Assembly: GCF_001665295.1 (NCBI RefSeq)
Contig: NZ_LZSE01000044.1
Span: forward strand, 1-64,000
Length of the DNA stretch: 64,000 nt
From: Mycobacterium sp. 1554424.7
GTDB lineage: Bacteria > Actinomycetota > Actinomycetes > Mycobacteriales > Mycobacteriaceae
Reading direction: 5' to 3'
Below, one piece after another: positions 8,631 through 18,382 of this stretch. Under the pieces are notes generated by a model that saw only the letters and a program-made list of their open reading frames with translations, searched no databases and was not told the DNA's origin. Both the position numbers and the translations under genes were made by a program. Each line of letters opens with the position of its first letter. The first letter of the stretch is position 1.

Positions 8631-8858
8631 GTGGTTCGGGAACTGGGCGCCCCGGTCAGCGCCGGCGTGTACAACGTCTACACCGGTGAACCGGCGGGCA
8701 CGGCGGTGCCGACGGCCGCCCAGCTGGGCCTCGAGCCGCCCCGGTTCTGCGCGCAGTGCGGGCGCCGGATGGTGGTCCAGGTGCGGCCCGACGGCTGGCG
8801 GGCGCAGTGCTCGCGGCACGGAGAGGTGGACTCGGCGGACATGGAGGCACAGCGGTGA
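8631..8858 (+). CDS. bsaP: Biotin synthase auxiliary protein
   Basis: A 75-residue protein that corresponds to Rv1590, named BsaP because mycobacterial BioB needs it to convert dethiobiotin to biotin. Visible marks are Cys40-x2-Cys43 (FCAQCGRR) and Cys60-x2-His63 (QCSRHGE), four potential ligands for an Fe-S cluster or zinc. The start is GTG 8631, 13 bases after the bioB stop. Its own stop overlaps the next start (GTGA). The position directly behind bioB supports the assignment strongly; the cluster ligands are inference from the Cys/His spacing. Confidence 0.88.
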   Translation: MVRELGAPVSAGVYNVYTGEPAGTAVPTAAQLGLEPPRFCAQCGRRMVVQVRPDGWRAQCSRHGEVDSADMEAQR

Positions 8859-9514
8859 CCGAGCACGCCGCGCCGGAGCCGTCCGAGCCCGCCGGCGTTC
8901 CGCGCAAGGCGCGGGCGCGCGCGGTCGTCACCGTGGCGCTGGGCCTGGCCGCGACCGGGCTGGCGATCGGCGGGCTGTGGGCCTGGATCGCGCCGCCGAT
9001 TCGCGCGGTGGTGGCCATCACCCGGGCCGGCGAGCGGGTCCACGACTATCTGGGCACCGAATCCCAGCACTTCTTCGTCGCGCCGTGCCTGCTGCTGGGC
9101 CTGCTGACGGTGCTGGCGGTGGTGGGCGCCGTGCTGATGTGGCAGCGCCGCCGGCACCGCGGGCCCGCGATGGTCCTCGGCCTGACGCTCGGCATGGTGC
9201 TGGCCGCCGCGGTGGCCGCGGGAACCGGCGCGCTGCTCGTCCGGTTGCGCTACGGCGCGTTGAACTTCGACGCGGTGCCGCTGTCGGGCAGCCCATCGGT
9301 GGCCTACGTCATCCAGGCGCCGCCGGTGTTCTTCGCGCTCGACGTATCGCAGGTGGCGGTCACGCTCATGTGGCCCGCCGGGATCGCCGCGCTGGTGTAC
9401 GCCCTGCTGGCGGCCGCCGACGCCCGCGACGACCTCGGCGGTCTGCCGGTGGCCGCTCGGCCGTCCGGCGAACGGCCGATGGAGCCCGAATCCCCCGAGG
9501 CCGCCGTCTCCTAG
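8855..9514 (+). CDS. Membrane protein, Rv1591 type
   Basis: A 219-residue protein with four hydrophobic segments (near residues 25-45, 75-95, 105-130 and 165-190) and charged termini. The start is GTG 8855, overlapping the bsaP stop by four bases, so it is co-translated with the biotin genes. It has no known domain. The operon position after bioB-bsaP might suggest a role in biotin or precursor movement across the membrane, but nothing in the sequence shows transport. It ends in repeat copy B, which separates it from the convergent lipase gene. Confidence 0.75.
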   Translation: MTEHAAPEPSEPAGVPRKARARAVVTVALGLAATGLAIGGLWAWIAPPIRAVVAITRAGERVHDYLGTESQHFFVAPCLLLGLLTVLAVVGAVLMWQRRRHRGPAMVLGLTLGMVLAAAVAAGTGALLVRLRYGALNFDAVPLSGSPSVAYVIQAPPVFFALDVSQVAVTLMWPAGIAALVYALLAAADARDDLGGLPVAARPSGERPMEPESPEAAVS

Positions 9515-9617
9515 CTTGGCGTGTGAACGCACGGCCTTCGGTGTGAGCCCACGGCGTGATCTGGGCGATTATTCCCGCCGAGGATTCACTCGCAAAGCCC
9601 AGGAAGCACACCCCGGC
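9512..9617. repeat. Intergenic GTGTG/CACAC repeat, copy B (inverted)
   Basis: The reverse complement reads CCTGGGCTTTGCGAGTGAA, GGCGGGAATAATCGCCCAG, ATCACGCCGTGGGCTCACAC and CGAAGGCCGTGCGTTCACAC, closely matching copy A in the same order. It lies between convergent genes and the orientation is opposite to copies A, C and D. Confidence 0.75.
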
Positions 9618-9620
9618 TAG

Positions 9621-10961
9621 CTACAGCGGGCGGTGCGGAACCTTGCGGCCCGTGATGACCTTCGCCGCGATCTTGACCAGCCGCGCCATGCCGACGTAGG
9701 TCATCGGGTTGAACATCGTCGGCCACGTCGTCCTGATCAGGTGCTCGGTCAGCGGGCGGCCGGCGAACCGGTCGGTGAGCCAGCGAAGCGTCATCGGCGC
9801 GGACAGCGGGTGCAGGCAGATGTGTTCGTTGAACGCGTCCCGGTGGTAGGTGACCCGGGCGCCCCCGGCCGAATAGGCGTCGGCGAGCGCGTCGATGTCG
9901 TGCACGTCGATCAGGTAGTCGTGCACCGCCTGCACGATCAGCACCGGCGGCGTGGGCACCGCGGCGCCCAGCTTGATGCTGTCGAAGACAAAACTGACCT
10001 CGGGCGTCGACAGGATGTCTTCGAGCGGTTCGTCGAGGTAGTCGCCCATGTTCTTGCCGGCCATCCGCAGCACGGCTTCCACGGTCGTCATCTCCTGCAG
10101 CGAGTCGAGCAGGGCGCGGCCCTCCTCGTTGGTGTGCTCCTTGATGATCCGGTCCAGGTCGGGGTAGATCTTGGCGAGCGCGGCCACCACCAGCGCGGGC
10201 AGGCCGGCGAGGAAGCTGCCGTTGAGCCTGCGGAACGTGTGGCCGAGGTCGCCGACGGGCGAGCCCAGCACCGCGCCGACGATGTCCAGTTCCGGTGCGT
10301 AGTCGCCGCACATTTCCGCCGCCCACGCGCTGGCCAGGCCGCCGCCGGAGTAGCCCCACAGCCCGATCGGCGCCGACGGGGGCAGCCCGAGCCGTTCGGA
10401 GTTCAGGGCCGCGCGGACGCCGTCCAGAACGCGGTAACCGGGCTCGTACGGCGCGCCCCACGAGCCGTGGATGCCCTCGTGGTCGGGCACCGACACGGCC
10501 CAGCCCTCGGCGACGGCGGCGGTGATGAGCAGGAACTCGAATTGGCTGAGCGACCCGAGGGCCTTCGCGCGGCGCCGCAGCGCGTAGGACGGAAAGCAGC
10601 GGGACGTCATCGCGTCGATCGCGCACTGGTAGGACAACACCGGGCAGGTCTGCCCGGGAGCCAGCTTGGCCGGGACGATCACCGTCGTCGCCGTCGCCTC
10701 GGGGAGGCCGTTCATGTTCATGGTGCGGTAGAGCAGCTGGACGGCCTTGACGGGCTGCGGTATCAGACCCAGAAACGCCAGTTCGACGTCGCGCGAGCGC
10801 AGCACCGTCCCGGGCTCGGCGTGCTGATAGCCCGGCGGCGGCTGGTAGAACGGGTCGTCCGAGGGCAGCAGCGGCCGGACCTTGCGCTGCAGCTCCTCGT
10901 GTCGCGGCCGCCCGATCCATTGAGCGCCCTGCGTCCCCGCGAGATTGCCGAGCTCAACCAT
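9621..10961 (-). CDS. Alpha/beta-hydrolase lipase, Rv1592c type
   Basis: A 446-residue lipase of the secretory-lipase (LIP) family, the same length as Rv1592c. The nucleophile elbow is GLWGYSGGG with Ser205. An acid and a His follow in the C-terminal half (FNEHICLHP is the likely His region). Substrate is probably a lipid ester or triacylglycerol. The start is ATG 10961, preceded by AAGGAGG at good spacing. No clear signal peptide is seen, although the N-terminal [12 protein letters not shown] is typical of this family. It follows nrtR on the same strand after 156 bases and may have its own promoter. Confidence 0.88.
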   Translation of the reverse strand: MVELGNLAGTQGAQWIGRPRHEELQRKVRPLLPSDDPFYQPPPGYQHAEPGTVLRSRDVELAFLGLIPQPVKAVQLLYRTMNMNGLPEATATTVIVPAKLAPGQTCPVLSYQCAIDAMTSRCFPSYALRRRAKALGSLSQFEFLLITAAVAEGWAVSVPDHEGIHGSWGAPYEPGYRVLDGVRAALNSERLGLPPSAPIGLWGYSGGGLASAWAAEMCGDYAPELDIVGAVLGSPVGDLGHTFRRLNGSFLAGLPALVVAALAKIYPDLDRIIKEHTNEEGRALLDSLQEMTTVEAVLRMAGKNMGDYLDEPLEDILSTPEVSFVFDSIKLGAAVPTPPVLIVQAVHDYLIDVHDIDALADAYSAGGARVTYHRDAFNEHICLHPLSAPMTLRWLTDRFAGRPLTEHLIRTTWPTMFNPMTYVGMARLVKIAAKVITGRKVPHRPL

Positions 10962-11117
10962 TCGCAGATCCCTCCTTGGCCATCCGGCATTCTCGCGTAT
11001 GAACGGACGGTGGCCAAAACGTAATCGCCGCATTGTGAGCCAGTTCTCCTGGTCCCCCCAGCTCACGGGCGAAAGGTGTTCCGACCAATGTACCGGCGTG
11101 TCGGAGGTTGGGGGGCG

Positions 11118-11825
11118 TTAAACGCCGGGCGGCCGGAACGCGGCGAATTCGTCGGTGACGCGCAGCTGGGAGTCGGTGAAGTGGTACAGCGCCGCCGGCC
11201 GTCCGCCGCTGCGCCCAGACTGCGCGATGGTGCCCGTCTGGCTGATGACGCCGCGCCGGACCAGCACGCGTTGCAGGTTCGTCGCGTCCACCTGGTAGCC
11301 CAGCGCGGCGCCGTAGATGTCGCGCAGCGTGGAAAGCGCGAATTCCCTTGGCGCCAAGGCGAATCCGATGTTGGTGTAGGACATCTTGGCGACCAGCCGG
11401 GTCTGGGCGTGGGCCACCATCGGTCCGTGGTCGAAGGCCATCGGCGGCAGCGAATCCACCGGATGCCAGCGGGTATCCGGCGGCAGTTCCGGGGTGGCGG
11501 GGGAGGGCACCAGGCCCAGGAACGTCGACGCGATCACCCGCGCGCCGGGCACCCGGTGTGGGTCGGAAAACACAGCCAGCTGCTCCAAGTGAGCCAGCTC
11601 TCGCAGGTCGACCTTTTCGGCCAGCTGGCGGCGGACCGAGGTGGTCAAGTCCTCGTCGTTGCGCAGCCGTCCGCCGGGCAGCGACCAGGCGCCTTTCTGC
11701 GGATCCTGGGCGCGCTGCCATAACAGGACGTTCAGCTGCGGTTTCTGTCTACGGGGGGCCGTCGTTACCTGGCGAACCTGAAACACCACCGCAAGCACCT
11801 CGTGTTCAGTGCTAGTATGGCCCAT
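11118..11825 (-). CDS. nrtR: NrtR-type transcriptional repressor of NAD synthesis
   Basis: A 235-residue protein with an N-terminal Nudix-like domain and a C-terminal winged helix (about 150-230, with [11 protein letters not shown]). The Nudix box is degenerate ([21 protein letters not shown]), as in NrtR regulators that sense ADP-ribose or related NAD turnover products rather than hydrolyse them. It corresponds to Rv1593c; the M. smegmatis counterpart has been reported to repress nadABC. The start is ATG 11825, divergent from nadA. Its -10 box lies inside the shared palindrome, so it should repress itself too. Confidence 0.88.
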   Translation of the reverse strand: MGHTSTEHEVLAVVFQVRQVTTAPRRQKPQLNVLLWQRAQDPQKGAWSLPGGRLRNDEDLTTSVRRQLAEKVDLRELAHLEQLAVFSDPHRVPGARVIASTFLGLVPSPATPELPPDTRWHPVDSLPPMAFDHGPMVAHAQTRLVAKMSYTNIGFALAPREFALSTLRDIYGAALGYQVDATNLQRVLVRRGVISQTGTIAQSGRSGGRPAALYHFTDSQLRVTDEFAAFRPPGV

Positions 11826-11848
11826 GTTTTCGATTGTAAGTCGAAAAC
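11812..11848. promoter_or_regulatory. NrtR operator with two divergent promoters
   Basis: Perfect 8-bp arms, GTTTTCGA at 11826-11833 and TCGAAAAC at 11841-11848, spaced by 7. On the minus strand TACAAT (11838-11833) sits 7 bases before the nrtR ATG, a leaderless -10. On the plus strand TAGTAT at 11812-11817 is the nadA -10, placing its start point at the operator edge. One protein dimer could therefore block both promoters. Confidence 0.7.
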
Positions 11849-11871
11849 CTCCCGGGACGAAAGGAACCGCT

Positions 11872-12921
11872 GTGACGGTTTCGATTGGCATGGAAACCCT
11901 CGCGGAAGACATGGCTGCCCGCATCACCAACACGCCCACCGGCTACGCGGGCGTGGACAGGGACGAGCAGTGGGCCGCCGCGGTTCGCCGGCTGGCCAGG
12001 CTGCGCGGCGCCACGCTGCTCGCGCACAACTACCAGCTGCCCGCGATCCAGGACGTCGCCGACCACGTGGGCGATTCGTTGGCGCTGTCGCGGATCGCCG
12101 CCGACGCGCCCGAGGACACCATCGTGTTCTGCGGTGTGCACTTCATGGCCGAGACCGCCAAGATCCTGAGCCCCGACAAGACCGTGCTCATCCCCGACCA
12201 GCGCGCCGGCTGCTCGCTGGCCGATTCCATCACCCCCGACGAGCTGCGCGCCTGGAAGGACGAGCACCCCGGCGCCGTCGTCGTCTCCTACGTCAACACC
12301 ACCGCCGCCGTCAAGGCGCTCACCGACATCTGCTGCACCTCGTCGAACGCGGTCGAGGTGGTCGAGTCCATCGACCCCGACCGCGAGGTGCTCTTCTGCC
12401 CGGACCAATTCCTCGGTGCCCATGTGCGGCGCGTGACGGGGCGTAAGAACCTGCACGTGTGGGCCGGCGAATGCCACGTCCACGCCGGCATCAACGGCGA
12501 CGAGCTCGCCGAGCAGGCGCGGGCGAACCCCGACGCCGAACTGTACGTGCACCCCGAATGCGGCTGCGCCACTTCGGCTTTGTACCTCGCGGGCGAGGGC
12601 GCCTTCCCGGCGGAGCGGGTGAAGATCCTGTCCACGGGCGGCATGCTCGACGCCGCCCACGAGACCCATGCCCGCAAGGTCCTGGTCGCCACCGAGGTCG
12701 GCATGCTGCACCAATTGCGCCGGGCCGCACCGCAAGTCGACTTCCGCGCGGTCAACGACCGAGCCTCCTGCAAGTACATGAAGATGATCACCCCGGCCGC
12801 GCTGCTGCGCTGCCTGGTCGAGGGGGCCGACGAGGTTCACGTGGACCCCAAGATCGCGGCGGCGGGCCGGCGCAGCGTGCAACGCATGATCGCGATCGGG
12901 CAGCCGGGCGGCGGCGAATGA
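11872..12921 (+). CDS. nadA: Quinolinate synthase A
   Basis: A 4Fe-4S enzyme that condenses iminoaspartate with dihydroxyacetone phosphate to quinolinate. The 349 residues equal the M. tuberculosis length. Conserved blocks are [40 protein letters not shown] and STGGM. The cluster Cys residues lie in FCGVHF, HPECGC and the C-terminal [12 protein letters not shown]. The start is GTG 11872, six bases after GAAAGGA; an upstream in-frame ATG lies inside the NrtR operator and is unlikely. It overlaps nadB by four bases (ATGA). Confidence 0.96.
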   Translation: MTVSIGMETLAEDMAARITNTPTGYAGVDRDEQWAAAVRRLARLRGATLLAHNYQLPAIQDVADHVGDSLALSRIAADAPEDTIVFCGVHFMAETAKILSPDKTVLIPDQRAGCSLADSITPDELRAWKDEHPGAVVVSYVNTTAAVKALTDICCTSSNAVEVVESIDPDREVLFCPDQFLGAHVRRVTGRKNLHVWAGECHVHAGINGDELAEQARANPDAELYVHPECGCATSALYLAGEGAFPAERVKILSTGGMLDAAHETHARKVLVATEVGMLHQLRRAAPQVDFRAVNDRASCKYMKMITPAALLRCLVEGADEVHVDPKIAAAGRRSVQRMIAIGQPGGGE

Positions 12922-14495
12922 TCACCCGTCCCGACTGGACCCACGCCGCCGACGTCGTCGTCGTCGGAACCGGCGTAGCGGGTTTGGCCGCGGCGCTGGC
13001 CGCCCATCGCGCCGGCCGCAGCGTCGTCGTGTTGAGCAAGGCTGACCAGGCGAAGGGAGGGACCGCGACCCATTACGCGCAGGGCGGCATCGCGGTGGTC
13101 CTGCCCGACAACGACGACTCGGTGGAGGCCCACGTCACCGACACCCTGGCGGCCGGCGCGGGCCTGTGCGATCCCGACGCGGTGTACTCCATCGTCGCTG
13201 ACGGCTACCGCGCGGTGTCCGAATTGGTCGGTGACGGAGCGCGATTCGACGAGGATTCCCCGGGTCGCTGGGACGTGACGCGCGAGGGCGGGCACTCGCG
13301 GCGGCGGATCGTGCACGCCGGGGGCGACGCCACCGGCGCCGAGGTGCAGCGGGCGCTCGACCACGCCGCGGCCCGGCTGGACATCCGCGCCGGCCATGTG
13401 GCCCTGCGGGTACTGCACAACGATGCCGAGGTCACGGGGGTCCTGCTTGGCGGCGTGGACGGCTACGGGATTATCAGCGCGCCGTCGGTGATCCTGGCGT
13501 CCGGCGGGCTCGGGCACCTCTACGGGGCGACCACCAACCCCGAGGGTTCCACCGGCGACGGCGTCGCGCTGGCGCTGTGGGCCGGGGTGCCGGTCAGCGA
13601 CCTCGAGTTCATCCAGTTCCACCCGACCATGCTGTTCGGCGGTCAGAGCGGCGGGCGCCGCCCCCTGGTCACCGAGGCCATTCGCGGCGAGGGCGCGATA
13701 TTGCTTGACAGCCAAGGCAATTCGGTAACGGCCGGCGTTCACCCGATGGGTGACCTGGCCCCCCGCGACGTCGTCGCGGCGGCGATCGACGCGCGGTTGC
13801 GGGAGACCGGCGACCCGTGCGTCTTCCTCGACGCGCGCGGCATCGCGGGCTTCGAGGCGCGGTTCCCGACCGTCACCGCCGCGTGCCGGGACGCCGGGAT
13901 CGACCCCGTCCGCCAACCCATCCCCGTCGTTCCGGGCGCGCACTACAGCTGCGGCGGCGTCGTCGCCGACGTTTACGGGCAGACCGAATTGCCCGGCCTG
14001 TACGCCGCGGGCGAGGTGGCGCGCACCGGAATGCACGGCGCAAACCGTCTGGCGTCCAACAGCCTGCTCGAGGGGCTGGTCGTGGGCGGCCGCGCCGGAA
14101 AGGCCGCGGCCGCGCACGCGCTGGCGGCCGGGCGGCCCCGTGCGGTCGCGCCCGAGCCCGTCGCGCACACCGCCGCGCCGCGCGGGGACCTGCATCGCGC
14201 GATGAGCCGGGACGCCTCGGTGGTGCGCGACGCCGCCGGGCTGAACCGGTTGTCCGACAAGCTGTCTGGGGCGCCGGTCCGCCGCGTGGCCGGCCGCCGC
14301 GATTTCGAGGACGTCGCGTTGACGCTGGCGGCCCGGGCGGTGACCGCGGGCGCCTTGGCGCGCACCGAAAGCCGCGGCTGCCACCACCGAGCGGAGTATC
14401 CGGACGCCGCGCCCGAACAGGCCCGCAGCAGCGTGCTCCGGCTGGCCGACGACCACAACTCGGTGCTGGTGGAGGCGCTGGCGGCGGTGGGGTGA
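12918..14495 (+). CDS. nadB: L-aspartate oxidase
   Basis: FAD enzyme that oxidises aspartate to iminoaspartate for NadA. The 525 residues start with the dinucleotide-binding motif [20 protein letters not shown], followed by [22 protein letters not shown] and HYSCGGV of the succinate dehydrogenase/aspartate oxidase flavoprotein family. [19 protein letters not shown] is the FAD-binding C-terminal block. The ATG at 12918 overlaps the nadA stop and its own stop overlaps the nadC start (TGATG). Cytoplasmic; middle gene of nadABC. Confidence 0.95.
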   Translation: MITRPDWTHAADVVVVGTGVAGLAAALAAHRAGRSVVVLSKADQAKGGTATHYAQGGIAVVLPDNDDSVEAHVTDTLAAGAGLCDPDAVYSIVADGYRAVSELVGDGARFDEDSPGRWDVTREGGHSRRRIVHAGGDATGAEVQRALDHAAARLDIRAGHVALRVLHNDAEVTGVLLGGVDGYGIISAPSVILASGGLGHLYGATTNPEGSTGDGVALALWAGVPVSDLEFIQFHPTMLFGGQSGGRRPLVTEAIRGEGAILLDSQGNSVTAGVHPMGDLAPRDVVAAAIDARLRETGDPCVFLDARGIAGFEARFPTVTAACRDAGIDPVRQPIPVVPGAHYSCGGVVADVYGQTELPGLYAAGEVARTGMHGANRLASNSLLEGLVVGGRAGKAAAAHALAAGRPRAVAPEPVAHTAAPRGDLHRAMSRDASVVRDAAGLNRLSDKLSGAPVRRVAGRRDFEDVALTLAARAVTAGALARTESRGCHHRAEYPDAAPEQARSSVLRLADDHNSVLVEALAAVG

Positions 14496-15352
14496 TGATG
14501 CTGTCCGACGGCGAACTCGACACCGCCCGCGACCTCATCCGGCGCGCCCTGCAGGAGGATCTGCGCTACGGGCCCGACGTCACCACGCAGGCCACAGTTC
14601 CCGCCGGCGCGGCGGCCACCGCGTCGATGGTGCCCCGCGAGCCGGGCGTGATCGCCGGGGTGGACGTCGCGTTGCTGGTCCTCGACGAGGTGCTCGGCGC
14701 GGGCGGCTATCGGGTGCTCGGTCGCGTCGAGGACGGCGCCCGGCTGCGGCCGGGCGAGCCGCTGCTGACGGTCGAGGCGCAGACCCGCGGCCTGCTGACC
14801 GCCGAGCGCACCGCGCTGAACCTGATCTGTCACCTGTCGGGGATCGCCACCACGACGGCGGCCTGGGTCGACGCGGTGCACGGCACCAACGCCAAGGTCC
14901 GCGACACCCGCAAGACCCTGCCCGGCCTGCGGGCGCTGCAGAAATACGCGGTGCGCGTCGGCGGCGGCGTCAACCACCGCCTGGGCCTGGGCGATGCGGC
15001 ACTGATCAAGGACAACCACGTCGCGGCCGCCGGGTCCGTGGTCGAGGCGCTGCGGGCGGTGCGCGAAGCCGCCCCCGACCTGCCGTGCGAGGTCGAGGTG
15101 GATTCGCTCGAGCAGCTGGACGAGGTGCTGCCCGAGAAGCCCGAGCTGATCCTGCTGGACAACTTCCCGGTGTGGCAGACGCAGATCGCCGTGCAGCGCC
15201 GCGACGCCCGCGCGCCCGCCGTGCTGCTCGAGTCGTCCGGCGGCCTCAGCCTGGAGAACGCGGCGACGTACGCCGCGACCGGCGTGGACTACCTGGCCGT
15301 CGGCGCGCTGACGCACTCGGTGCGGGTGCTCGACATCGGCCTGGACATGTAA
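14495..15352 (+). CDS. nadC: Nicotinate-nucleotide pyrophosphorylase (quinolinate phosphoribosyltransferase)
   Basis: Converts quinolinate and PRPP to nicotinate mononucleotide with loss of CO2 and pyrophosphate. The 285 residues match M. tuberculosis NadC. Signature blocks are RDTRKTLPGLRALQKYAV and GGGVNHRLGLGDAALIKDNH, then EVEVDSLEQL and LLDNF. ATG 14495 was preferred over ATG 14498 because it gives the family's usual N-terminus. Last gene of the NrtR-controlled operon. Repeat copy C begins just after the stop. Confidence 0.95.
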   Translation: MMLSDGELDTARDLIRRALQEDLRYGPDVTTQATVPAGAAATASMVPREPGVIAGVDVALLVLDEVLGAGGYRVLGRVEDGARLRPGEPLLTVEAQTRGLLTAERTALNLICHLSGIATTTAAWVDAVHGTNAKVRDTRKTLPGLRALQKYAVRVGGGVNHRLGLGDAALIKDNHVAAAGSVVEALRAVREAAPDLPCEVEVDSLEQLDEVLPEKPELILLDNFPVWQTQIAVQRRDARAPAVLLESSGGLSLENAATYAATGVDYLAVGALTHSVRVLDIGLDM

Positions 15353-15356
15353 TGCC

Positions 15357-15440
15357 TTGCGCCTCAGTGTGAATGCTGGGCGAACCCCGTCGGCGTGTCG
15401 TCGCCCTCAGCTCACACCGAAAGCCGTCAGCGCACACTGG
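15357..15440. repeat. Intergenic GTGTG/CACAC repeat, copy C
   Basis: Shorter copy: CAGTGTGAATGCTGGGCG, then CTCACACCGAAAGCCGTC and AGCGCACACTGG. It reaches into the end of the convergent AraC gene, whose stop (15427-15429) lies inside it. AAAGCCGTCAGCGCACACT (15420-15438) recurs exactly in copy D. Confidence 0.7.
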
Positions 15441-16254
15441 CCGTGCCGCCGGGCGCGCGCCGCAGCTCGCGGCGGAGCGCCGCCGGCGTGTGGCCCAACT
15501 GCTGGCGCACCACGCGGGTTAAGTGTGCCTGGTCGGCGAACCCGAGTTCGGCTGCGACGTCGGCCAGGCTCGAGTCGCCGCGCTGCAGCCGATCGAGCGC
15601 GCGGCCGACCCTGACCCTGTTGCGGTAGCCGGTCAGTGTCACGCCCAGCTCTTTGGGAAAGGCTCGGCTCAATCGGTACGGTGACGCGTCCAGCAACTCC
15701 GCGAGGGGAAACAGACCGCGCGCCGCCGGGTGGTCGTCGTGGATGGCCGCGCGCGCCCGATGCACGAGATGCGTGTCCGCGGGAGCCGGCCGATCCGTCA
15801 GCGGCGTGCGCCGGTCGGTCACCGCTCGCAGCGCCGTGGCAGTCAGCGCCACGAGATCCTCGGCGAGCTGGTAGTCGACATCGGCGGCGGCCAACAGCCG
15901 CCGGTGCGCGAGTTCCAGCCGAGCGTCGACGTAGAAGGTCGAGCGTCGCAGGCGACCGGGCTCGCCGACCAGCCGCCGCCACGACGGCGCGCTCAGCCGC
16001 ACCGAAGTGCACGCGTCACCGCCGTGGGGATGTGCGAATTGGTCTTCCTCGCCAGGTGCGCCGATGTAGCCGACCGTCGGATCGAGATCGACCGGCCCAG
16101 CGCAGCCTCGCCGCCGAAACCGGCCGGACCTCACCAAAACCACCCGCCCGTCGAGCGGGCGCTCGATCGCCGACCAGCTCGAGCCGGCGGGACGGCACGT
16201 CCAGGCCTGCAGGCTGAAGTGGGGCCGGGCGGCGAGGGTGACCATCGACAGCAC
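15427..16254 (-). CDS. AraC-family transcriptional regulator
   Basis: A 275-residue regulator with a variable N-terminal sensing domain and a C-terminal AraC double helix-turn-helix. The latter reads LAELLDASPYRLSRAFPKEL, GVTLTGYRNRVRVGRALDRL and SLADVAAELGFADQAHLTR, the expected two-helix order. The GTG start at 16254 is provisional; ATG 16245 would also serve. It is divergent from the SRPBCC gene, which it probably controls; no obvious dyad is seen in the 82 bases between. Its 3' end lies within repeat copy C. Ligand unknown. Confidence 0.85.
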   Translation of the reverse strand: MLSMVTLAARPHFSLQAWTCRPAGSSWSAIERPLDGRVVLVRSGRFRRRGCAGPVDLDPTVGYIGAPGEEDQFAHPHGGDACTSVRLSAPSWRRLVGEPGRLRRSTFYVDARLELAHRRLLAAADVDYQLAEDLVALTATALRAVTDRRTPLTDRPAPADTHLVHRARAAIHDDHPAARGLFPLAELLDASPYRLSRAFPKELGVTLTGYRNRVRVGRALDRLQRGDSSLADVAAELGFADQAHLTRVVRQQLGHTPAALRRELRRAPGGTASVR

Positions 16255-16336
16255 GGCGCCAGGCTACCGACGCGGGCCGACAGCCGGCCGCAAGGATGTT
16301 CAAGACCGCGCGGCACCAGGGCGCGAAGCTGGCTTC

Positions 16337-16750
16337 ATGGCATCAATACGCACCGAGTTCCAGATCGACGTCGACGCCGACCGGGTTTGGCAAGTGATCG
16401 GGGACTGGGCCGACGGCCCGGTCGGGATGGCCCGCGGTTACGTGGTGGCGGCGCAGGCCGACGGCGACGTTCGGGTGGTGACGTTCGCGAACGGCAATGT
16501 CGCCCGGGAACGCCTGATCGCCCGAGACGAATCCGCGCGCCGCATCGTCTACTCCCTCATCGGCGACACGGCGCGACCCGAACACGACAACACCGCGATG
16601 CAGATCGTGCCCGACGGCCCGCGACGGTGCCGCTTTATCTGGAGCCGCGATGTTCTGCCCGACGAGTTGGCGGGTCCGCTACACGCCTCGATGGAGAACG
16701 CCGCTCGGGCGATCAAGGCCAGCCTCGAAGGCGAACTAGCGGCGCAGTAG
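16337..16750 (+). CDS. SRPBCC (polyketide cyclase-like) family protein
   Basis: A 137-residue START/SRPBCC-fold protein. MASIRTEFQIDVDADRVWQVIGDWADGP has the usual opening beta strand followed by the DxVWxxIGDW helix, and the C-terminal helix reads HASMENAARAIKASLEGEL. Such proteins bind a hydrophobic ligand in a central pocket; substrate here is unknown. The start is ATG 16337. It is divergent from an AraC regulator, and its last 15 bases overlap the convergent TetR gene. Part of the cassette bounded by repeat copies C and D. Confidence 0.8.
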   Translation: MASIRTEFQIDVDADRVWQVIGDWADGPVGMARGYVVAAQADGDVRVVTFANGNVARERLIARDESARRIVYSLIGDTARPEHDNTAMQIVPDGPRRCRFIWSRDVLPDELAGPLHASMENAARAIKASLEGELAAQ

Positions 16751-17302
16751 CGTGCGCGCCGCGGGCTTGGCGGCGTCGAGCGCGCTCGCGTCACCGGAGA
16801 TCCGGGACAGGATCAGCGCCCCCTCGATCAGTGAGATCACCGCGAGCCCAACCCGTTTCGCCTCCGGCGCGGACCAGCCGTCGGCGCGCAGCCGCTCTTC
16901 GATCGCCGCGCACCAACCCGTGAAGGCGCGCGCCGACGCCTCGCGCACCCGCGGGCTCGCGTTCACCGACTCGGTGGCGATCGGTTCGATGGGGCAGCCG
17001 TCGCGCCGGTCGCCGGCCAGCCCCGCCGCCAGCAGGTCGACCCACCGATCGACGATGTCGGCCACCGGCCGGCCGGTCGCAAGGAACCGGCGCAGCAGTT
17101 GCTCGATGCCGGTGCCCTGCGTCTCGACGACCGCCGCGGCCAACTGTTGCTTGCCCTGGGGGAAGTGGTGATACAGCGACCCGGGCTTGACGCCGGCCTC
17201 CGCGAGGATCTGGTTGAGACCGGTCGCCGCGTAGCCCTGGCGGCGAAACAGGGTGGCGGCGTTGTAGATCAGCGCGGTGCGGCTGCGATCCGGTCTCGGC
17301 AT
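16736..17302 (-). CDS. TetR-family transcriptional repressor
   Basis: A 188-residue TetR/AcrR protein. The N-terminal helix-turn-helix spans about residues 10-50: RTALIYNAATLFRRQGYAAT, then LNQILAEAGVKPGSLYHHFP, the standard TetR DNA-binding pattern. The C-terminal ligand domain contains GCPIEPIATESVN, typical of YxaF/LmrA-like TetR proteins. The start is ATG 17302. A perfect 18-bp palindrome lies 14 bases upstream, between this gene and the divergent dehydrogenase, so it very likely represses both. Ligand unknown. Confidence 0.88.
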   Translation of the reverse strand: MPRPDRSRTALIYNAATLFRRQGYAATGLNQILAEAGVKPGSLYHHFPQGKQQLAAAVVETQGTGIEQLLRRFLATGRPVADIVDRWVDLLAAGLAGDRRDGCPIEPIATESVNASPRVREASARAFTGWCAAIEERLRADGWSAPEAKRVGLAVISLIEGALILSRISGDASALDAAKPAARTLLRR

Positions 17303-17315
17303 GCTATTGACTTTA

Positions 17316-17333
17316 CTTGAGTGATCACTCAAG
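17316..17333. promoter_or_regulatory. TetR operator, perfect 18-bp palindrome
   Basis: CTTGAGTGATCACTCAAG is self-complementary over all 18 bases. It lies between the divergent tetR gene and the dehydrogenase, 9 bases before the dehydrogenase ATG, so binding would block that promoter and ribosome site. TGAGTGATCACTCA is the style of dyad bound by many TetR proteins. Confidence 0.75.
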
Positions 17334-17342
17334 AATGCTGAG

Positions 17343-18371
17343 ATGAGGCAACTGATTTACGAAGAGGCCGGGCGATACGCGTGGCGCGAGGTGCCCGAGC
17401 CGCAGCTCACCGCGCCCGAGCAGGCGTTGGTCCGGCCGCTGGCGGTGGCCTGTTGCGACCTCGACGTCGCGGTCTGTCAAGGGCGGCTGCCGTTGCCGCC
17501 TGCGTACGCGGTGGGCCACGAGGGATTGGCCGAGGTGGTGGCGGTCGGCGACGACGTAAAAGCCGTTCGGGTCGGCGACCGGGTGGTGGTGCCCTTTCAG
17601 ATCAGCTGCGGGACCTGCCGCGAATGCCGTCGCGGCGTGACCGGTTCCTGCGGCTCGGGGCCCCTGATGGCGATGTACGGGATGGCGCCGATCGCGGGTC
17701 TGGACGGCGGCGGGTTCATGTCGGATCTGGTGCTGGTGCCCTACGCCGACGCGATGCTCATCCCGTTTCCCGACCCCGTCGACGCCGTGTCCATCGCGTC
17801 CCTGTCGGACAACATTCCCGACGGCTGGCGCACCGTCGGGCCGTTCGCCGACGAGCTGGACGCGCTCGACCCGGCCGATCGCCGCGTTCTGGTGCTCGGA
17901 CGGCTGTCGATCGGCCTGTACGCGGCCGCCTTCGGCGTGGCGCTGGGAGCCCACGTCGACTACGTCGACACCGACCCGCAGCGGCTGGCCGCCGCCGAGA
18001 AGCTCGGCGCGGCGGTGCACGACGTCCCCAAACCCGACAAGTCGTGGGACCCATACCCGGTCACCGTCCACACGACCGGCAACGCCGCGACGCTATCGGC
18101 GACGCTGCGCGCGACCTGGCCAGACGGCGTCTGCACCGACACCGGGATCTATCCCGAATACAAGGTCGAGATGCCGCTGTTGCCGATGTACACGCGCGGC
18201 GTGCGGTTCGTCACCGGACGCGTCAGCGCGCGCACGGTCATCCCGCGGGTGCTCGAGTTGCTGGCCGGCGGCCTGGACCTGTCACCGGCCGTCGACCGCG
18301 TCGTCGAATGGGACGACGCCCCTTCGGCCTGGCCGGCGATGACCGGGAAGACGGTCTTCGTCAGGGCATAG
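17343..18371 (+). CDS. Zinc-dependent alcohol dehydrogenase (MDR family)
   Basis: A 342-residue medium-chain dehydrogenase. GHEGLAEVVAVGDDVKAVRVGDRVV is the catalytic-zinc GHE region, and CGTCRECRRGVTGSC (C-x2-C-x2-C-x7-C) is the structural-zinc loop. The Rossmann motif is atypical: VLVLGRLSIGLYAAAFGVALGA instead of GxGxxG, so cofactor preference is uncertain. The start is ATG 17343, directly after the TetR operator. Substrate unknown; the TetR/SRPBCC neighbours suggest a stress or lipophilic-compound response. Confidence 0.85.
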   Translation: MRQLIYEEAGRYAWREVPEPQLTAPEQALVRPLAVACCDLDVAVCQGRLPLPPAYAVGHEGLAEVVAVGDDVKAVRVGDRVVVPFQISCGTCRECRRGVTGSCGSGPLMAMYGMAPIAGLDGGGFMSDLVLVPYADAMLIPFPDPVDAVSIASLSDNIPDGWRTVGPFADELDALDPADRRVLVLGRLSIGLYAAAFGVALGAHVDYVDTDPQRLAAAEKLGAAVHDVPKPDKSWDPYPVTVHTTGNAATLSATLRATWPDGVCTDTGIYPEYKVEMPLLPMYTRGVRFVTGRVSARTVIPRVLELLAGGLDLSPAVDRVVEWDDAPSAWPAMTGKTVFVRA

Positions 18372-18382
18372 ACCGTTTGATT

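Noticed and set aside
12459-12917. Longer nadB start
   Set aside because: The upstream residues are an Arg/Gly shadow of nadA; ATG 12918 gives the FAD-binding N-terminus and the ATGA overlap.
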